A DNA stretch of 64,000 nucleotides. Source: an uncultured Methylococcaceae bacterium (GTDB lineage: Bacteria; Pseudomonadota; Gammaproteobacteria; Methylococcales; Methylomonadaceae). The stretch spans positions 1 through 64,000 of the forward strand of contig CAIYRS010000055.1 of the NCBI GenBank assembly GCA_903928685.1, written 5' to 3'. Numbering within the stretch: position 1 is the stretch's first letter; the number at the start of each line of letters is the position of its first letter. Below are positions 8,640-18,122 of this stretch, in pieces. Below the pieces are notes generated by a model that saw only the letters and a program-made list of their open reading frames with translations, was not told the origin of the DNA and searched no databases. The position numbers were made by a program, and so were the translations under genes.

Positions 8640-8668
8640 TTTATACGTTAAAGCATTCAACCAAGCAA
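8640..8668 (-). promoter_or_regulatory. Putative sigma-70 promoter of the hox operon
   Basis: On the minus strand TTGCTT (8663-8668) and TATAAA (8640-8645) are separated by exactly 17 nt, and lie about 50-75 nt upstream of the hoxF ATG at 8591. The match is by eye to the consensus; no activator site was recognised nearby. Confidence 0.45.
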
Positions 8669-8793
8669 GTTTAGAGGCGTTTGAATAAAGTATTTAGATA
8701 TATTGGTTTTTGATGTTAACGATAATCAAATTGCATAAAGATTTTTTCGGGGGAAAACCGTTACTGTGTAATGCCAGATCATAATTGCTAAAT

Positions 8794-9738
8794 TTACCAA
8801 AACAACCCTGCTGGTAATTCGCCAGCATCGCCTGTTAATTGTGGGCTGATGCCATGCAACAATTTATAGACGCGGGCGATGGCTTGCTGTTCGTGGTCTG
8901 TCCATTGGTTTATACCGCCATCGCAATAACCTGTACGAAGCTTGGTTTGGGTTGCGGTATCGTCGGCTTTGGTTAATGGGATGATTTTTTGCCAAGCGCT
9001 GTCGTCAGTACATAAACGATTTTTTGCTTGTTTACTGTCGGCTAAAAATTGGTTTACGGCGGTTTTATGCTCAGTCGCCCAGCTTTGTTTGAAAACATAA
9101 CCTATCGCTGGGATGTTTTCTTTAATCCCTAAGCCTTGCAAAATAGCTTTGCCATCTAGCAGTTGTTTGAAACCTTGGGCTTGCAATCGGGCGGCGAAAT
9201 GCCAGTAGGTGAGGGCGGCATCAACGTGTTTTTGCTTGAGTTGTTCGCTGATTAATGGTGGCGCGGCAAAGGTTTTTTCGACGTTTGTAGCTAAGTCAAA
9301 CCCTTGTTGTTTTGCCAGTGCTTGCAGTAATAACCAGTTTTTGTCTAGTTCACCACCGCCAATTCCTAGGCGTTTACCCTTAAGGTCGGCGAGGGTTTTG
9401 ATCGGGCTGTCATCGGGAATTACGACTGCACCGGATGTGGTTGAGTAGGGGTAAAAATTGAAATCATTGCCGCTGGCGCGCAGTTTGGCAACCCAGACCC
9501 AGTCGGCGACAATCATATCTACCGCGCCTGATTGCAGGGCAATTTTTCCAGCTTCGGCGTTGGCGACGTGGGTAATTTCCAGTTGATAGCTGGCGTCGGC
9601 GGCGGGTGCAATGGCGGTTAATTCCCAGTCCACTGTGCCGAAGGTTTGTACCCCAATTCGGATTAGGTCTTTTTCTGCGGCAACGCTGTAGTGCGTGGTT
9701 AATAAGCAGGCGATGAGGAAAAGTGTTTTGAATTTCAT
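8794..9738 (-). CDS. NitT/TauT-type ABC transporter substrate-binding protein (orphan)
   Basis: A 314-aa periplasmic binding protein with a signal peptide ending near SVAA. The IGVQTFGTVDWE opening, a Val-Asp-Met-Ile-Val-Ala-Asp segment, ADLKGKRLGIGGG hinge motif and a DAALTYWHFAA segment are typical of the SsuA/TauA/NMT1 fold that binds nitrate, sulfonates or thiamine-precursor-like ligands. The ligand cannot be told. No permease or ATPase gene is adjacent. It lies 30 nt downstream of the GH17 gene on the same strand and is probably co-transcribed with it. Confidence 0.8.
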   Translation of the reverse strand: MKFKTLFLIACLLTTHYSVAAEKDLIRIGVQTFGTVDWELTAIAPAADASYQLEITHVANAEAGKIALQSGAVDMIVADWVWVAKLRASGNDFNFYPYSTTSGAVVIPDDSPIKTLADLKGKRLGIGGGELDKNWLLLQALAKQQGFDLATNVEKTFAAPPLISEQLKQKHVDAALTYWHFAARLQAQGFKQLLDGKAILQGLGIKENIPAIGYVFKQSWATEHKTAVNQFLADSKQAKNRLCTDDSAWQKIIPLTKADDTATQTKLRTGYCDGGINQWTDHEQQAIARVYKLLHGISPQLTGDAGELPAGLFW

Positions 9739-9768
9739 GGAATAAATTATCAGGTAATGTTGCTGGGG

Positions 9769-11454
9769 TTAAGCTTGGGCTTGTTCATAACCCGCTTTCA
9801 ACGGCAAAGCCAAGACCGCTAAACATGCCATCCAGATTAATAATTGTTGATTTCCAAAGGTAAAGCCCAATGAAACCAGTAGGCGATTGCCGATTTGCGG
9901 ATACGCGGAAATTAAATCGGTGCTGATGAAAAAAACTACGGTTTCGCCGACTAATAACGCCAAGGCACTGTAAGCCAGTAATTTAGCCATCAGAGCAAAT
10001 TTTACTGGCTGAATGCCATTGAAATTGGTCAATTTATTCAGGTTAAAAGACCAGGATTTTTCCGCCCAGTAACGGAACAGCGACAAACTGAGCAAGCCTA
10101 TCACCGGAATATACACGGCGACGATGGGGAAGCTGATGTATCGTCCGTTAATGGATATGCAAGCGGTTGCAAATGTCGCGTAGGCTATCGTAATCAATAA
10201 TAATTTATACAGCCATTCGCTATATTTAGGATTACCTGCTTGCTGGCGCAACACGTTAATGCTGCGATCAATCAGTAAACCGAGAATGGCGGCATTGACG
10301 GTGACCAGTAAGATTGTCCATAGCCGTTGCAAGTGGCTGTAGCTGGTATACCAAAGCAAGCTAATCTCATTAATCCACAATACCGACAGCACTTGCATTA
10401 ACACCAAAACCACGGTTGCTTGCCCAAGTGGCAGGGCTTTTAAAGGCCGCCAAAATACGGAGACCATCAGCAAAAACGTGGCGATAGAAAATTCTAAGTG
10501 CATCAGCCAATTGGTGTTTTCATACACTTTTCCGGTCAGCGGGTACACTTCTTCACGGTTTACCGAAAACAAGCCCCAGTTAGCGCCAACTACGCCTTCC
10601 TGAAAGCTTTTCCACGATTGGTTGGTGGCTTCAACGATGTTGTAGTCAAAATGATTGGCGTTGGCGACTTTAATCAGGCTGCGAATAAATTTGGCAGCAT
10701 TGACCACGCTGGGGATGGCATCGCCACGTTGCCGACCTTCGCTGGGCCAGCCGGATTCGCCAATTAAGATCGCCTTGCCAGGGGAAATGCTATCGACAAG
10801 GCTTTGGATTTGTTTATAAATGCGTTCAATATGCGCGGGTGCGACTTCTACCGGAATCGGCTCGTCTTCCCAATAAGGCAAGATATGGATGGTTACAAAA
10901 TCCACTTCTTTTATAAGTTCAGGATGTTGCAAATAAATCGACCAAACATCAGCATAAGACACAGGTTGTTTTACCGCCTTCTTAACTTCGCGGATGTAGG
11001 TGATAAGCTCTTCGGCAGATAAGTCTTTACGCAACAGCACTTCATTGCCGACCATCACCCGTTTCACCACATCTGGATTGGCATTTGCTGAACGGATTAG
11101 CTCATCAATTTCTATCTTATTTTTTTTGGCAACCGCACTTAACCAAGCGCCTTGGATCATTTTTAGACCGTACTTTCTCGCCAGTTCTGGAATTGCAGGC
11201 AAGGTGCCTTCGGCGCTGGCGTAAGTGCGGATGGAATGGGTTTTTTCTCCCAACAATTGTAAGTCGCTATCCATTTGTGCAACCGTAGGAAAAATCTCAT
11301 CCATTGGCCCTTGGCCTTCCCAAAATGGCGCAAAAGACAGGCTGTTGAGCTTGCCTTGCGGGATGTCGTCACCTACCTCATGCGGTTGGTTGCTTAGCCA
11401 GCTATAGGCGTAGGTCAGCAATAAAATCAGGATAATACTCGGGACAATTTTCAT
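9769..11454 (-). CDS. Membrane-bound glycoside hydrolase family 17 protein
   Basis: A 561-aa protein with an N-terminal membrane anchor, a catalytic domain (about 35-320) and a C-terminal region with several transmembrane segments. The acid/base Glu is in VGNEVL (Glu138) and the nucleophile in LIGESGWPSEG (Glu233), the two family 17 signatures. Family members act on beta-1,3-glucans as hydrolases or transglycosylases; bacterial membrane-linked forms have been tied to glucan synthesis or branching. No GT2 glucan synthase is next to it here, so the role is open. It appears to be first in a two-gene unit with the binding protein. Confidence 0.8.
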   Translation of the reverse strand: MKIVPSIILILLLTYAYSWLSNQPHEVGDDIPQGKLNSLSFAPFWEGQGPMDEIFPTVAQMDSDLQLLGEKTHSIRTYASAEGTLPAIPELARKYGLKMIQGAWLSAVAKKNKIEIDELIRSANANPDVVKRVMVGNEVLLRKDLSAEELITYIREVKKAVKQPVSYADVWSIYLQHPELIKEVDFVTIHILPYWEDEPIPVEVAPAHIERIYKQIQSLVDSISPGKAILIGESGWPSEGRQRGDAIPSVVNAAKFIRSLIKVANANHFDYNIVEATNQSWKSFQEGVVGANWGLFSVNREEVYPLTGKVYENTNWLMHLEFSIATFLLMVSVFWRPLKALPLGQATVVLVLMQVLSVLWINEISLLWYTSYSHLQRLWTILLVTVNAAILGLLIDRSINVLRQQAGNPKYSEWLYKLLLITIAYATFATACISINGRYISFPIVAVYIPVIGLLSLSLFRYWAEKSWSFNLNKLTNFNGIQPVKFALMAKLLAYSALALLVGETVVFFISTDLISAYPQIGNRLLVSLGFTFGNQQLLIWMACLAVLALPLKAGYEQAQA

Positions 11455-11756
11455 AATGATGTGTACTTAAGGAAGGTTAAGGCGGGGGAATATGGCTGCC
11501 ATTGGCGCTTATTCTAACAAAGCTAGGCTTGTGGTGATATGGGGCGTTTGGCAAGGCTTATAAAGCGTATGATTGATTCGATTGTTTTGGTGGGCGTTAC
11601 TATGAATACTTGTGTAAATAACGCTTCAAAGTTTTTAACAAAGTTGATGGTTGTTGGCTTGAATTTAGGAGTCCAAAACAGGGTTTGGACTCCAGCACAA
11701 ATGAGGTAAATAGAGGGAGGGGGTAAATTCTAAGCTAGGTTAATACAATGTTTGCC
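11455..11756. other. Intergenic region with one palindromic repeat
   Basis: About 300 nt between the GH17 gene and tfpZ, both on the minus strand. The only structure I see is the palindrome at 11668-11693, plus an AT-rich stretch that may hold the GH17 promoter. No open frame here looks real. Confidence 0.6.
11668..11693. repeat. GGAGTCCAAAAC palindrome, copy 1 (imperfect)
   Basis: GGAGTCCAAAAC pairs with GGTTTGGACTCC across a short centre. Other copies at 18660-18685 and 35226-35251 are perfect 26-bp palindromes. Non-coding; it could act as a terminator-like hairpin or be a miniature element. Confidence 0.75.
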
Positions 11757-12464
11757 TTATTCCTCAACAATTCCTAATGGTAAAACCGTCTCTGCGGAGA
11801 CCACAACCACTGCTTTGTGTTCGCGGGCGTTCAGCGTAAACAACAATACCTTATCCGCCGACAATTGGTGTTCTTGTAGCCAATCATTCACTTGGTTTTT
11901 AAACGTTATTTTTTCTAATGATGTTGCTTTTATGCCAATAGTTTTAGCATCCACGGTAGATAATAAACGGTAATATTGTGGTAGGGCTTCAACAGGGGGT
12001 GTGCCTTTTAGCATACTATCAAGTACCGCTGATTCAGGGGCATCAACAAATACCCATCGGCGATCAGCATCTGCTTCAGGCAATGATTTTAGTGCTGCAT
12101 CAATATCAATTTCTGATGCGGCAACAACATTAAATTCCCCTGCGAATAAGGCATAAAATGCGGGTCGTTCGCTGTATATCGTCCATGCACCATAGCCAAA
12201 AGCCATTAATTGGAATATAACAATGATTGACATATCGGTAATCAACATACGTCGGCTTTTTTCTGGCTTAAATACCATAAGGGTAAAAATTGGTCCGAGG
12301 ATGACATCAATGGTCACCATCATTAATAGTATTTTAGTGCCGCCTTGGGCATCCAATATAGGCCACGGCGTATACCAAACAAATAACACCAAGCTTGCAA
12401 AAACACTTACTAGCAATGCACTTGCCAATAAATGCACACCAAATGCGTTTAAACGTGATTTCAT
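11757..12464 (-). CDS. tfpZ: Type IV pilin accessory protein TfpZ-like
   Basis: A 235-aa inner-membrane protein with about three N-terminal transmembrane segments (roughly residues 12-100, including the FVWYTPWPILDAQGG loop and a DVILGPIFTLMVF segment) and a soluble C-terminal domain. This layout and the YTPWP/GP motifs match the TfpZ/FimB-like accessory proteins that accompany some type IV pilin alleles in Pseudomonas and relatives. GGAGG precedes the start. It is the last gene of a minus-strand run beginning with two pilin genes. How it acts on pilin is not deducible here. Confidence 0.75.
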   Translation of the reverse strand: MKSRLNAFGVHLLASALLVSVFASLVLFVWYTPWPILDAQGGTKILLMMVTIDVILGPIFTLMVFKPEKSRRMLITDMSIIVIFQLMAFGYGAWTIYSERPAFYALFAGEFNVVAASEIDIDAALKSLPEADADRRWVFVDAPESAVLDSMLKGTPPVEALPQYYRLLSTVDAKTIGIKATSLEKITFKNQVNDWLQEHQLSADKVLLFTLNAREHKAVVVVSAETVLPLGIVEE

Positions 12465-12495
12465 AAAAACCTCCAGTTAATTTATCGGATAAAAA

Positions 12496-14004
12496 TTATT
12501 TTTCTTCGTGATAGTCATCATCAACATTCACATTCCATACTTTCTGCTTATCTAAATTGCCGCTGACAATACAATCAACCGCAAAACGTGCCGTCAACAT
12601 AGAATGGTCTTGATTGTTGTATTTGTGCATACCATTGCGGCCAACAAGAAACAAATTACTGATGGTGTCAGTAAACTCGCGGATGATATGAAATTTTTGG
12701 TATGAGCCGAAATAAGCCGGATAAGCTTTAGGGACACGGATAGCAATTTGATCCAAAACATCGTCTTTATTAGCCAGCAAATCCAACTTGACCATTTCGG
12801 CAATTGCCAAATTGATAAGGTCATCATCAGAAAGTGCCCACAGTGCGTCACCTTCTTGGCAGAAATATTCCAAACCCAGCCAGATTTTGTCAGGGTCAAC
12901 CACCAAATAAGGGCTCCAGTTGTTAAATATTTGCAAACGCCCGATTTTTACATCGTTTTCCTGAATATAAATCCAATTATCTGGCGGCATGTTGTTCTCA
13001 TGCGCTGATTGCGATTGGGCATTTTTCTTAAACTTATTTACTAATAGGCCGACAGTAATAAAATCCCGATACGGTAAATCGGCAGCAATTGCCTTAACCT
13101 CCGTAGGTGGCGTATCACCCATTGCCGCAATCAAATTTTTTACAGGCATAGTCGATATAAAATAATCGCCATAGACATCTTTTTCTTCAAGGGTTTGTAG
13201 ATTCAAAACCGTGATGCCAACCAGTTTTTCTTGCTCAAACAAAAAAGATTTTACCCGATGCTGAAAGCTTAATTCGCCACTACGCTCTAGCACTTCATCG
13301 GTAACTCGCTCCCATAATTGCCCTGGGCCGTATTTAGGATACAAAAAACGCTCAATTAAACTGGTTTGTGTTTTCTTTTGGTTTTCCAGCGATTGTTTGG
13401 TGAAGGTTTTTTTTACCGCATGAATAATGGCTTTACTTATTGATAAGCCTTTTATGCGTTGTGCGCCCCATTCTGGGCTGATGTCTACACAAGGAACACC
13501 CCATACTTTTTCGGTGTAATCCTTAAAAAAAGTTAAATAGAGGGTTTTACCAAAACGATTGATAAAAAAATCTTCCAAGTTTTTTTCCGGTTTACGTGGA
13601 AAATACGAAGTCCAAACATAGCTGATGCCAATTCTAAACATCCGCACAAATCCCAAATTGAAAACCGTATGGCGATTTAAACTGATTGGGTAATCAAAAA
13701 ACTTCCGCAAAAAATAAATACGCGATAGCCTGGAGCGGGTCAACATACAATTTTCAGTTTCTTCAGATATGTCAGGCGGCAAAATTTGTTGCCACCATTG
13801 CATCACCCAATCGGATTTGGAAAAAAACCGATGACCGCCAATATCAATACGGTTGCCATTATGGCGAATAGTTCTGGAAATGCCGCCAACTTGGTCAAGC
13901 TCTTCAAAAATTATCGGTTTTATGCCTGATTGCCGTTGTAATTCCAAAGCAGCTGTTAAGCCCGCAGGACCTGCACCGATAATAATTGCGGTTTTATAAG
14001 TCAT
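12496..14004 (-). CDS. FAD-dependent amine oxidoreductase, UDP-galactopyranose mutase-like
   Basis: A 502-aa flavoprotein. The N-terminus [17 protein letters not shown] is the dinucleotide-binding loop, followed by an [13 protein letters not shown] segment and [11 protein letters not shown], the arrangement of the UDP-galactopyranose mutase/protoporphyrinogen oxidase superfamily. A KVWGVPC segment and a late [15 protein letters not shown] motif are also typical of bacterial proteins often found next to GtrA and cell-surface glycan genes. A sugar-nucleotide or lipid-linked sugar substrate is inference. It lies 19 nt after gtrA-like and 31 nt before tfpZ. Confidence 0.75.
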   Translation of the reverse strand: MTYKTAIIIGAGPAGLTAALELQRQSGIKPIIFEELDQVGGISRTIRHNGNRIDIGGHRFFSKSDWVMQWWQQILPPDISEETENCMLTRSRLSRIYFLRKFFDYPISLNRHTVFNLGFVRMFRIGISYVWTSYFPRKPEKNLEDFFINRFGKTLYLTFFKDYTEKVWGVPCVDISPEWGAQRIKGLSISKAIIHAVKKTFTKQSLENQKKTQTSLIERFLYPKYGPGQLWERVTDEVLERSGELSFQHRVKSFLFEQEKLVGITVLNLQTLEEKDVYGDYFISTMPVKNLIAAMGDTPPTEVKAIAADLPYRDFITVGLLVNKFKKNAQSQSAHENNMPPDNWIYIQENDVKIGRLQIFNNWSPYLVVDPDKIWLGLEYFCQEGDALWALSDDDLINLAIAEMVKLDLLANKDDVLDQIAIRVPKAYPAYFGSYQKFHIIREFTDTISNLFLVGRNGMHKYNNQDHSMLTARFAVDCIVSGNLDKQKVWNVNVDDDYHEEK

Positions 14005-14023
14005 ACTAAAATAGGATGGGTAG

Positions 14024-14452
14024 TTAAGCGGGTTGGGTAAATAGGTAAATTTTTCTTACCCCGAAGTTAAAAATAAAAATAACCACAGTGGCAATTATTT
14101 TTGAATACAGATAGTAGATATGTATTTCTTCGGTAAGCTCGTACAAAATGGCTAAATTTAGGCAAATGCCCATAAGGCCAATTATCACAAATAACAAAAA
14201 TTCCAAGTAATGGTTTTTTACCCGACGGGCAGGAAAAACCCAATGAATGGATAATTGGTAATTAATGAAAACGCCAATGACGAATCCTAAACAGGCTGAA
14301 TACAGATAATTTATTTGCCCCCATTCTGTGAAGCCGTACAGCGCCATAAAATCGCCTAAAAAAGCGATACCGCCGACAATTAACGCGCGAAAAAATTGGG
14401 TTTTTATACAAGAAGATTTATGACATAACAGGCTTTTTAGTGATCTCACCAC
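14024..14452 (-). CDS. GtrA family membrane protein
   Basis: A 142-aa protein with four predicted transmembrane helices, a charged N-terminus and the [12 protein letters not shown]-like first helix typical of the GtrA family (here [17 protein letters not shown]). GtrA proteins are thought to move polyprenyl-phosphate sugars across the inner membrane. The gene begins 1 nt after the upstream polytopic protein stop, so they are almost certainly co-translated. Its presence supports a lipid-linked sugar being used by this locus, perhaps for pilin or surface polysaccharide. Confidence 0.8.
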   Translation of the reverse strand: MVRSLKSLLCHKSSCIKTQFFRALIVGGIAFLGDFMALYGFTEWGQINYLYSACLGFVIGVFINYQLSIHWVFPARRVKNHYLEFLLFVIIGLMGICLNLAILYELTEEIHIYYLYSKIIATVVIFIFNFGVRKIYLFTQPA

Positions 14453-14453
14453 G

Positions 14454-16319
14454 CTATCCTTGGCGCAACTTAGCGCAATCGTAAAGATAGATGCCTTTTT
14501 TAAGTTTCGCTACTTCAACTGCACCTTTAATTTGCCAAGCAAAAACTACAAAATCCAACACGGGGTCTTGGCATACTTTTGTTAGATCATTTAAATTAGT
14601 ACTCAATTTTGGATTAGGAATAAATTCACTGTTCATGTCCAATACCGTGGCATGTTCATGGGGACTTAACGGCAAAATATTTTCAGTGCGCCTTAAAGCT
14701 TCAATAGCGGTTTCTCGATTAAAGACGATGCCAGCGGTTTGTGTTTCGGATATATAACTAGCACGCCCCAGAAGCATCCAGACAGATAAGGCGTTATTGC
14801 CTTCCCAATAGACAATGGCATGTTCAGGAATCAACTGACGAAACTCACTATATTCTTCAAGCCTCTTCTCCGAAGCGGGAAATCCACCTTTCTTGATGTC
14901 ATTCTGCCAATTAAGCAACACCAATAATAAACAAGCAACGTTTAACAAAACCAACCATGGATAAGCCGATAAGAGTTTTTTTGTAATATTTAAATTTGCC
15001 ACCAAAAATAAAGGCAGTAGTAATACGCCCATACCGACATTCCTAAAAGCATGAAACCAATTATTACCTTCATAATAGGCATTAGTAATTTGTACATAAA
15101 AAACAATATCAAATACAAACCAAACTAGCGTTTGTAGTACAAGTAAGCCAAGGCCTATCCATGCCATTCTAGGCAATGCTTGCTTATAGTCAGTTTTAAT
15201 CACCCAAAACCAAACGACGACGGCAACAGGTGCAGTTAATGCACCCGCATGGACACGCATGAACCACGCGCAAACCACAACAATAATTACCGCTTTTGCG
15301 GCTTGTGAATGTTGCCAGTAACTTCCTAAAAACCACGCAAAACTCGCATAAGTAAACCATTGCAATATCCAAAACCATCGCCAAGGCTGTGCTTGTATAA
15401 TTAAAACATTATGAAAAAAATCGCCACCAATAATACTGATAGCTGCACCAGTAATACTGGTAACTATAACAGCCAAAATTAGCCTTTTTAATGGTATAGG
15501 AGCAGATTGCCAGGCAATTAATAACACGCTTAGATTAACTACAATTGGCATCAAAAAAAAAGTATCCCATTTTGTTATAAACGTAAACGGTGTTCGTCTC
15601 AATACCAATTGAAACCATTGTTCATCCATTATTTGCAAAATACGACTGAAAGGCTCAATTTGTAAAAGTATTGCCGATAGCAACAGGCAAATAGCAATTA
15701 GTATCACTAGCCGTTGTTTTAACCATTGCCAGTACGATGAACCATAATAAACAAGTAATAAAAAAACGACGCCGGAAGCCATCAATGGATGGATTGCTAA
15801 GGTCAGTAATAGTAAAAAAGGTGTTTTCCAATTGAATGTCGTTGGATTATTAATGGCATAAGCTACTGCTAATAAGGCGAATGACTCTGCATAAATACGT
15901 GGTGTTAAAAATGGTTCTCCATATGATAATAACAAGACTGAGCTATAAAACCCCGGCAACAGTACGATCAACCATAACGCTAACCAATAACTAAACCCCT
16001 TTAATAACCGCGTCAAAAGAAACGCCGTACAGCTAAACCAAAGCATCTGCCCAACAAAAGTTAACGCTAAAACTGCGTTATTTAGTCCAAGATAGTCAAT
16101 GGCGGCGGCGTAAAAACTGCTAAAAATTGAAAATTTATCTTGCGAGCCATAGGCTAAAAATAAATCACGTTTATAGATTTCAGGGTATAAATGTGACAAT
16201 GCCTGCAGGTTATAAAGCCTTGCATCATGATACAAACCGGGATAAGGATGGCCAAATAACCATAGCGCAAACATACCAAGCATTTTTAAAGAAAAATCTA
16301 GTCTTTTAAAAAAATTCAT
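14454..16319 (-). CDS. Large polytopic membrane protein, possible GT-C glycosyltransferase
   Basis: A 621-aa protein with about a dozen transmembrane segments. The first periplasmic loop carries HDARLYN and an acidic/aromatic stretch, and a soluble domain of about 130 residues closes the protein (VYWEGNNALSVW and later). This topology and loop motif resemble GT-C-type enzymes or related uncharacterised membrane families that use polyprenyl-linked sugars. I do not recognise the family with certainty. Position between the pilins and gtrA suggests a role in glycan transfer; that is inference from context. Confidence 0.55.
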   Translation of the reverse strand: MNFFKRLDFSLKMLGMFALWLFGHPYPGLYHDARLYNLQALSHLYPEIYKRDLFLAYGSQDKFSIFSSFYAAAIDYLGLNNAVLALTFVGQMLWFSCTAFLLTRLLKGFSYWLALWLIVLLPGFYSSVLLLSYGEPFLTPRIYAESFALLAVAYAINNPTTFNWKTPFLLLLTLAIHPLMASGVVFLLLVYYGSSYWQWLKQRLVILIAICLLLSAILLQIEPFSRILQIMDEQWFQLVLRRTPFTFITKWDTFFLMPIVVNLSVLLIAWQSAPIPLKRLILAVIVTSITGAAISIIGGDFFHNVLIIQAQPWRWFWILQWFTYASFAWFLGSYWQHSQAAKAVIIVVVCAWFMRVHAGALTAPVAVVVWFWVIKTDYKQALPRMAWIGLGLLVLQTLVWFVFDIVFYVQITNAYYEGNNWFHAFRNVGMGVLLLPLFLVANLNITKKLLSAYPWLVLLNVACLLLVLLNWQNDIKKGGFPASEKRLEEYSEFRQLIPEHAIVYWEGNNALSVWMLLGRASYISETQTAGIVFNRETAIEALRRTENILPLSPHEHATVLDMNSEFIPNPKLSTNLNDLTKVCQDPVLDFVVFAWQIKGAVEVAKLKKGIYLYDCAKLRQG

Positions 16320-16323
16320 AGCG

Positions 16324-16906
16324 TTATTGTTTTAATAATTTGTAGCGCAGCGCACGAATTTCTAAGTATTTCCGTACGATTCGCATCAGCGGAAATTCAA
16401 TTAATTTAGATGCTAGTATCCCAAATAGCAGTGTTGCAATCACAAAAATGGCTGCACGCCATAAACCTGGTATTACCCAATACTTATCTAAACACCCAAG
16501 CAAAACGATGCTGTATGGCTGGAACAAATAAATGGAAAATGATTTTTCCCTAAGTAAACCAGCCAAGTAGGCCAAGTAAATAATGCAAAACGATCAACAG
16601 TCACCACTTTACCGACATAACGCCTAGCCCTCCGCAGAAAACCAGTCTTAAAAAAACCTTGTGGCTTATCAGAAAGCACTTGGTTATGTTCGGCAAGTTG
16701 CTGGGTAAAAAACACCTGAATAAAAAGTAGTAAGGCGGCAATAGTCGCCAAAATAAAGGTTTGTCGAGTGAAATGGGCTTGGGCTTTAAAAATCAGAATG
16801 CCACAGACAAACTCTAAGGTTAGCAGATGAAATAAAAAATTGGGGAGGTAGTAAGCTTGGGTATAAAACAGGCCAACGATTACACAACCTAGGCTCAACG
16901 AGGCTA
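16324..16906 (-). pseudogene. Acyltransferase-3 family pseudogene (5' truncated, frameshifted)
   Basis: Starting right after the second pilin stop, the minus strand encodes membrane segments ending in EFVCGILIF, followed in a different frame by FLRLVFCGGLG, then in a third by LREKSFSIYLFQPYSI, the order and motifs of the C-terminal half of OafA/YrhL-type O-acyltransferases. At least two frameshifts and a stop break it, and the N-terminal half, with its catalytic His region, is missing. The intact part would have been about 350 aa. The pilin gene sits where the 5' half should be. Confidence 0.75.
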
Positions 16907-17332
16907 ACGACAATTTGCCGTATATTGAGCTGGTGCGGTTGAGCTGCAATGCCATAAACCACTAGATGTGCGGTCTAATGTTACTACTGCGCCATTAATT
17001 GCTGATGCCCCAGTAATGGTGCATTGAATCCGCCCTGTACCCGCGGCTAAATTATTAACGGCAGTGATACTTGAACAAACTTTGCTGGCGTTTTGTAAAT
17101 TGACTTCATCAGGCGTGGTAACAGTTAATTCTTGATAAAAAGATATTTCCATCGATGTTTTGCCAGCCATGATTTCTTCTATGGCACTGGCATGTTGGGC
17201 TTTGATGAAATAACTCTGGATTAACGGGAGAACTATGGCAACGATGATGCTAATAATCGCTAGGGCGATCATTAACTCAATTAAGGTAAAACCAGGGGCT
17301 CTAACAATGTTTAACTGCCTGATCTGATTCAT
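16904..17332 (-). CDS. Type IV major-pilin-like protein (second copy)
   Basis: A 142-aa prepilin. The leader ends RAPG, followed by mature [12 protein letters not shown], with Glu5 for assembly and a Phe N-terminus to be methylated. A C-terminal disulfide loop is formed by HCSSTAPAQYTANC. It differs considerably from the neighbouring pilin at 17484 but shares layout (CSSITAV/CSAITAS segment, GTG-IxCTI, W-x-C), so the two are diverged paralogues. The stop abuts remnants of an acyltransferase gene. It lacks an obvious promoter of its own and a terminator separates it from the first pilin. Confidence 0.88.
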   Translation of the reverse strand: MNQIRQLNIVRAPGFTLIELMIALAIISIIVAIVLPLIQSYFIKAQHASAIEEIMAGKTSMEISFYQELTVTTPDEVNLQNASKVCSSITAVNNLAAGTGRIQCTITGASAINGAVVTLDRTSSGLWHCSSTAPAQYTANCR

Positions 17333-17434
17333 AAATAGCCCAAGTTGTAGAAGCGCACAAAACCTTAAGCGGTCATTGAGTTTTAAAATTGGGTAATAGT
17401 AGGGATTTATACGAGGGAAGTGGTTTTTTAAAAA

Positions 17435-17459
17435 CCTCCCAGCAAAGTACGCTGGGAGG
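17435..17459 (-). terminator. Rho-independent terminator after the first pilin gene
   Basis: On the minus strand CCTCCCAGC pairs with GCTGGGAGG around an 7-nt loop, followed by TTTTTAAAAAA. It lies 25 nt beyond the pilin stop at 17484 and before the second pilin, so most transcripts should end here, giving abundant single-gene pilin mRNA. Confidence 0.8.
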
Positions 17460-17483
17460 CAAAAACACTAAGCTAAGCCAATA

Positions 17484-17903
17484 TTAAGAACAGCTGCCTT
17501 TGTATTTAACGTCAGCAGTTGAACCACAAGACCATATGCCAGTAGCCGCTCTAGTCCATGTAATGACTTTAGTAGCAATAGCTTTGTTGCCAGCCAATGT
17601 GCAAGTAATAGTGCCAGTACCTGCAGATCCGGTAGCGCTTGCAGTAATTGCTGAACAGTTTTTAGTAGGGGATTGCAAGCCGATATCCGCATAGGTCGCT
17701 ACGTCTTTGCCTTCATTCAAGAAAGTTTCAGTCATAGTTTTGCCTGGGGTGATTTCAGCCAAACCAGCTGAATGCTGTGCTTTAGCAACATAATCTTGGT
17801 AAGCAGGTAATGCGATAGCAGCCAAAATACCGATAATGGCAACTACAATCATTAATTCGATCAAGGTAAAACCTTGTTGTACTTTTTGCATTTGATTTTT
17901 CAT
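17484..17903 (-). CDS. pilA: Type IV major pilin PilA
   Basis: A 139-aa prepilin with a short leader ending QQG, then [20 protein letters not shown], the canonical type IVa N-terminal helix with Glu5. The globular part carries KNCSAITAS and TITCTL cysteines and a C-terminal disulfide-bonded region [15 protein letters not shown]. The matching group III-like pilin with TfpZ nearby suggests these form a set. A sigma-54-type promoter lies 56-71 nt upstream and a terminator directly downstream, the usual arrangement for a highly expressed pilA. Confidence 0.92.
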   Translation of the reverse strand: MKNQMQKVQQGFTLIELMIVVAIIGILAAIALPAYQDYVAKAQHSAGLAEITPGKTMTETFLNEGKDVATYADIGLQSPTKNCSAITASATGSAGTGTITCTLAGNKAIATKVITWTRAATGIWSCGSTADVKYKGSCS

Positions 17904-17958
17904 AAATAGACCTTTTGGTTTTAGGGGGGGAATTAAAGGGTAATACGCAAATAAATAA

Positions 17959-17974
17959 AGCAGCTACTGTGCCA
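17959..17974 (-). promoter_or_regulatory. Sigma-54 promoter of pilA
   Basis: The minus strand reads TGGCACAGTAGCTGCT. The -24 GG and -12 GC are separated by the required 10 nt, and the -24 box is a perfect TGGCAC. The transcription start would be about 45 nt before the pilA ATG. pilA genes are classically RpoN-dependent through PilR, which fits. Confidence 0.8.
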
Positions 17975-18122
17975 GTTTTTTATAATCACCTATAAAAATC
18001 TAGATAAATCGAAACAATTATCTGATTATTAATAATTATTTTTATAAAATAATTTATTTTGGTAGCTAAAGCCTTTTTAAGGTTTTGCTCAAAAGCTCAA
18101 AAATGTTACTTTTTATTGGTAT

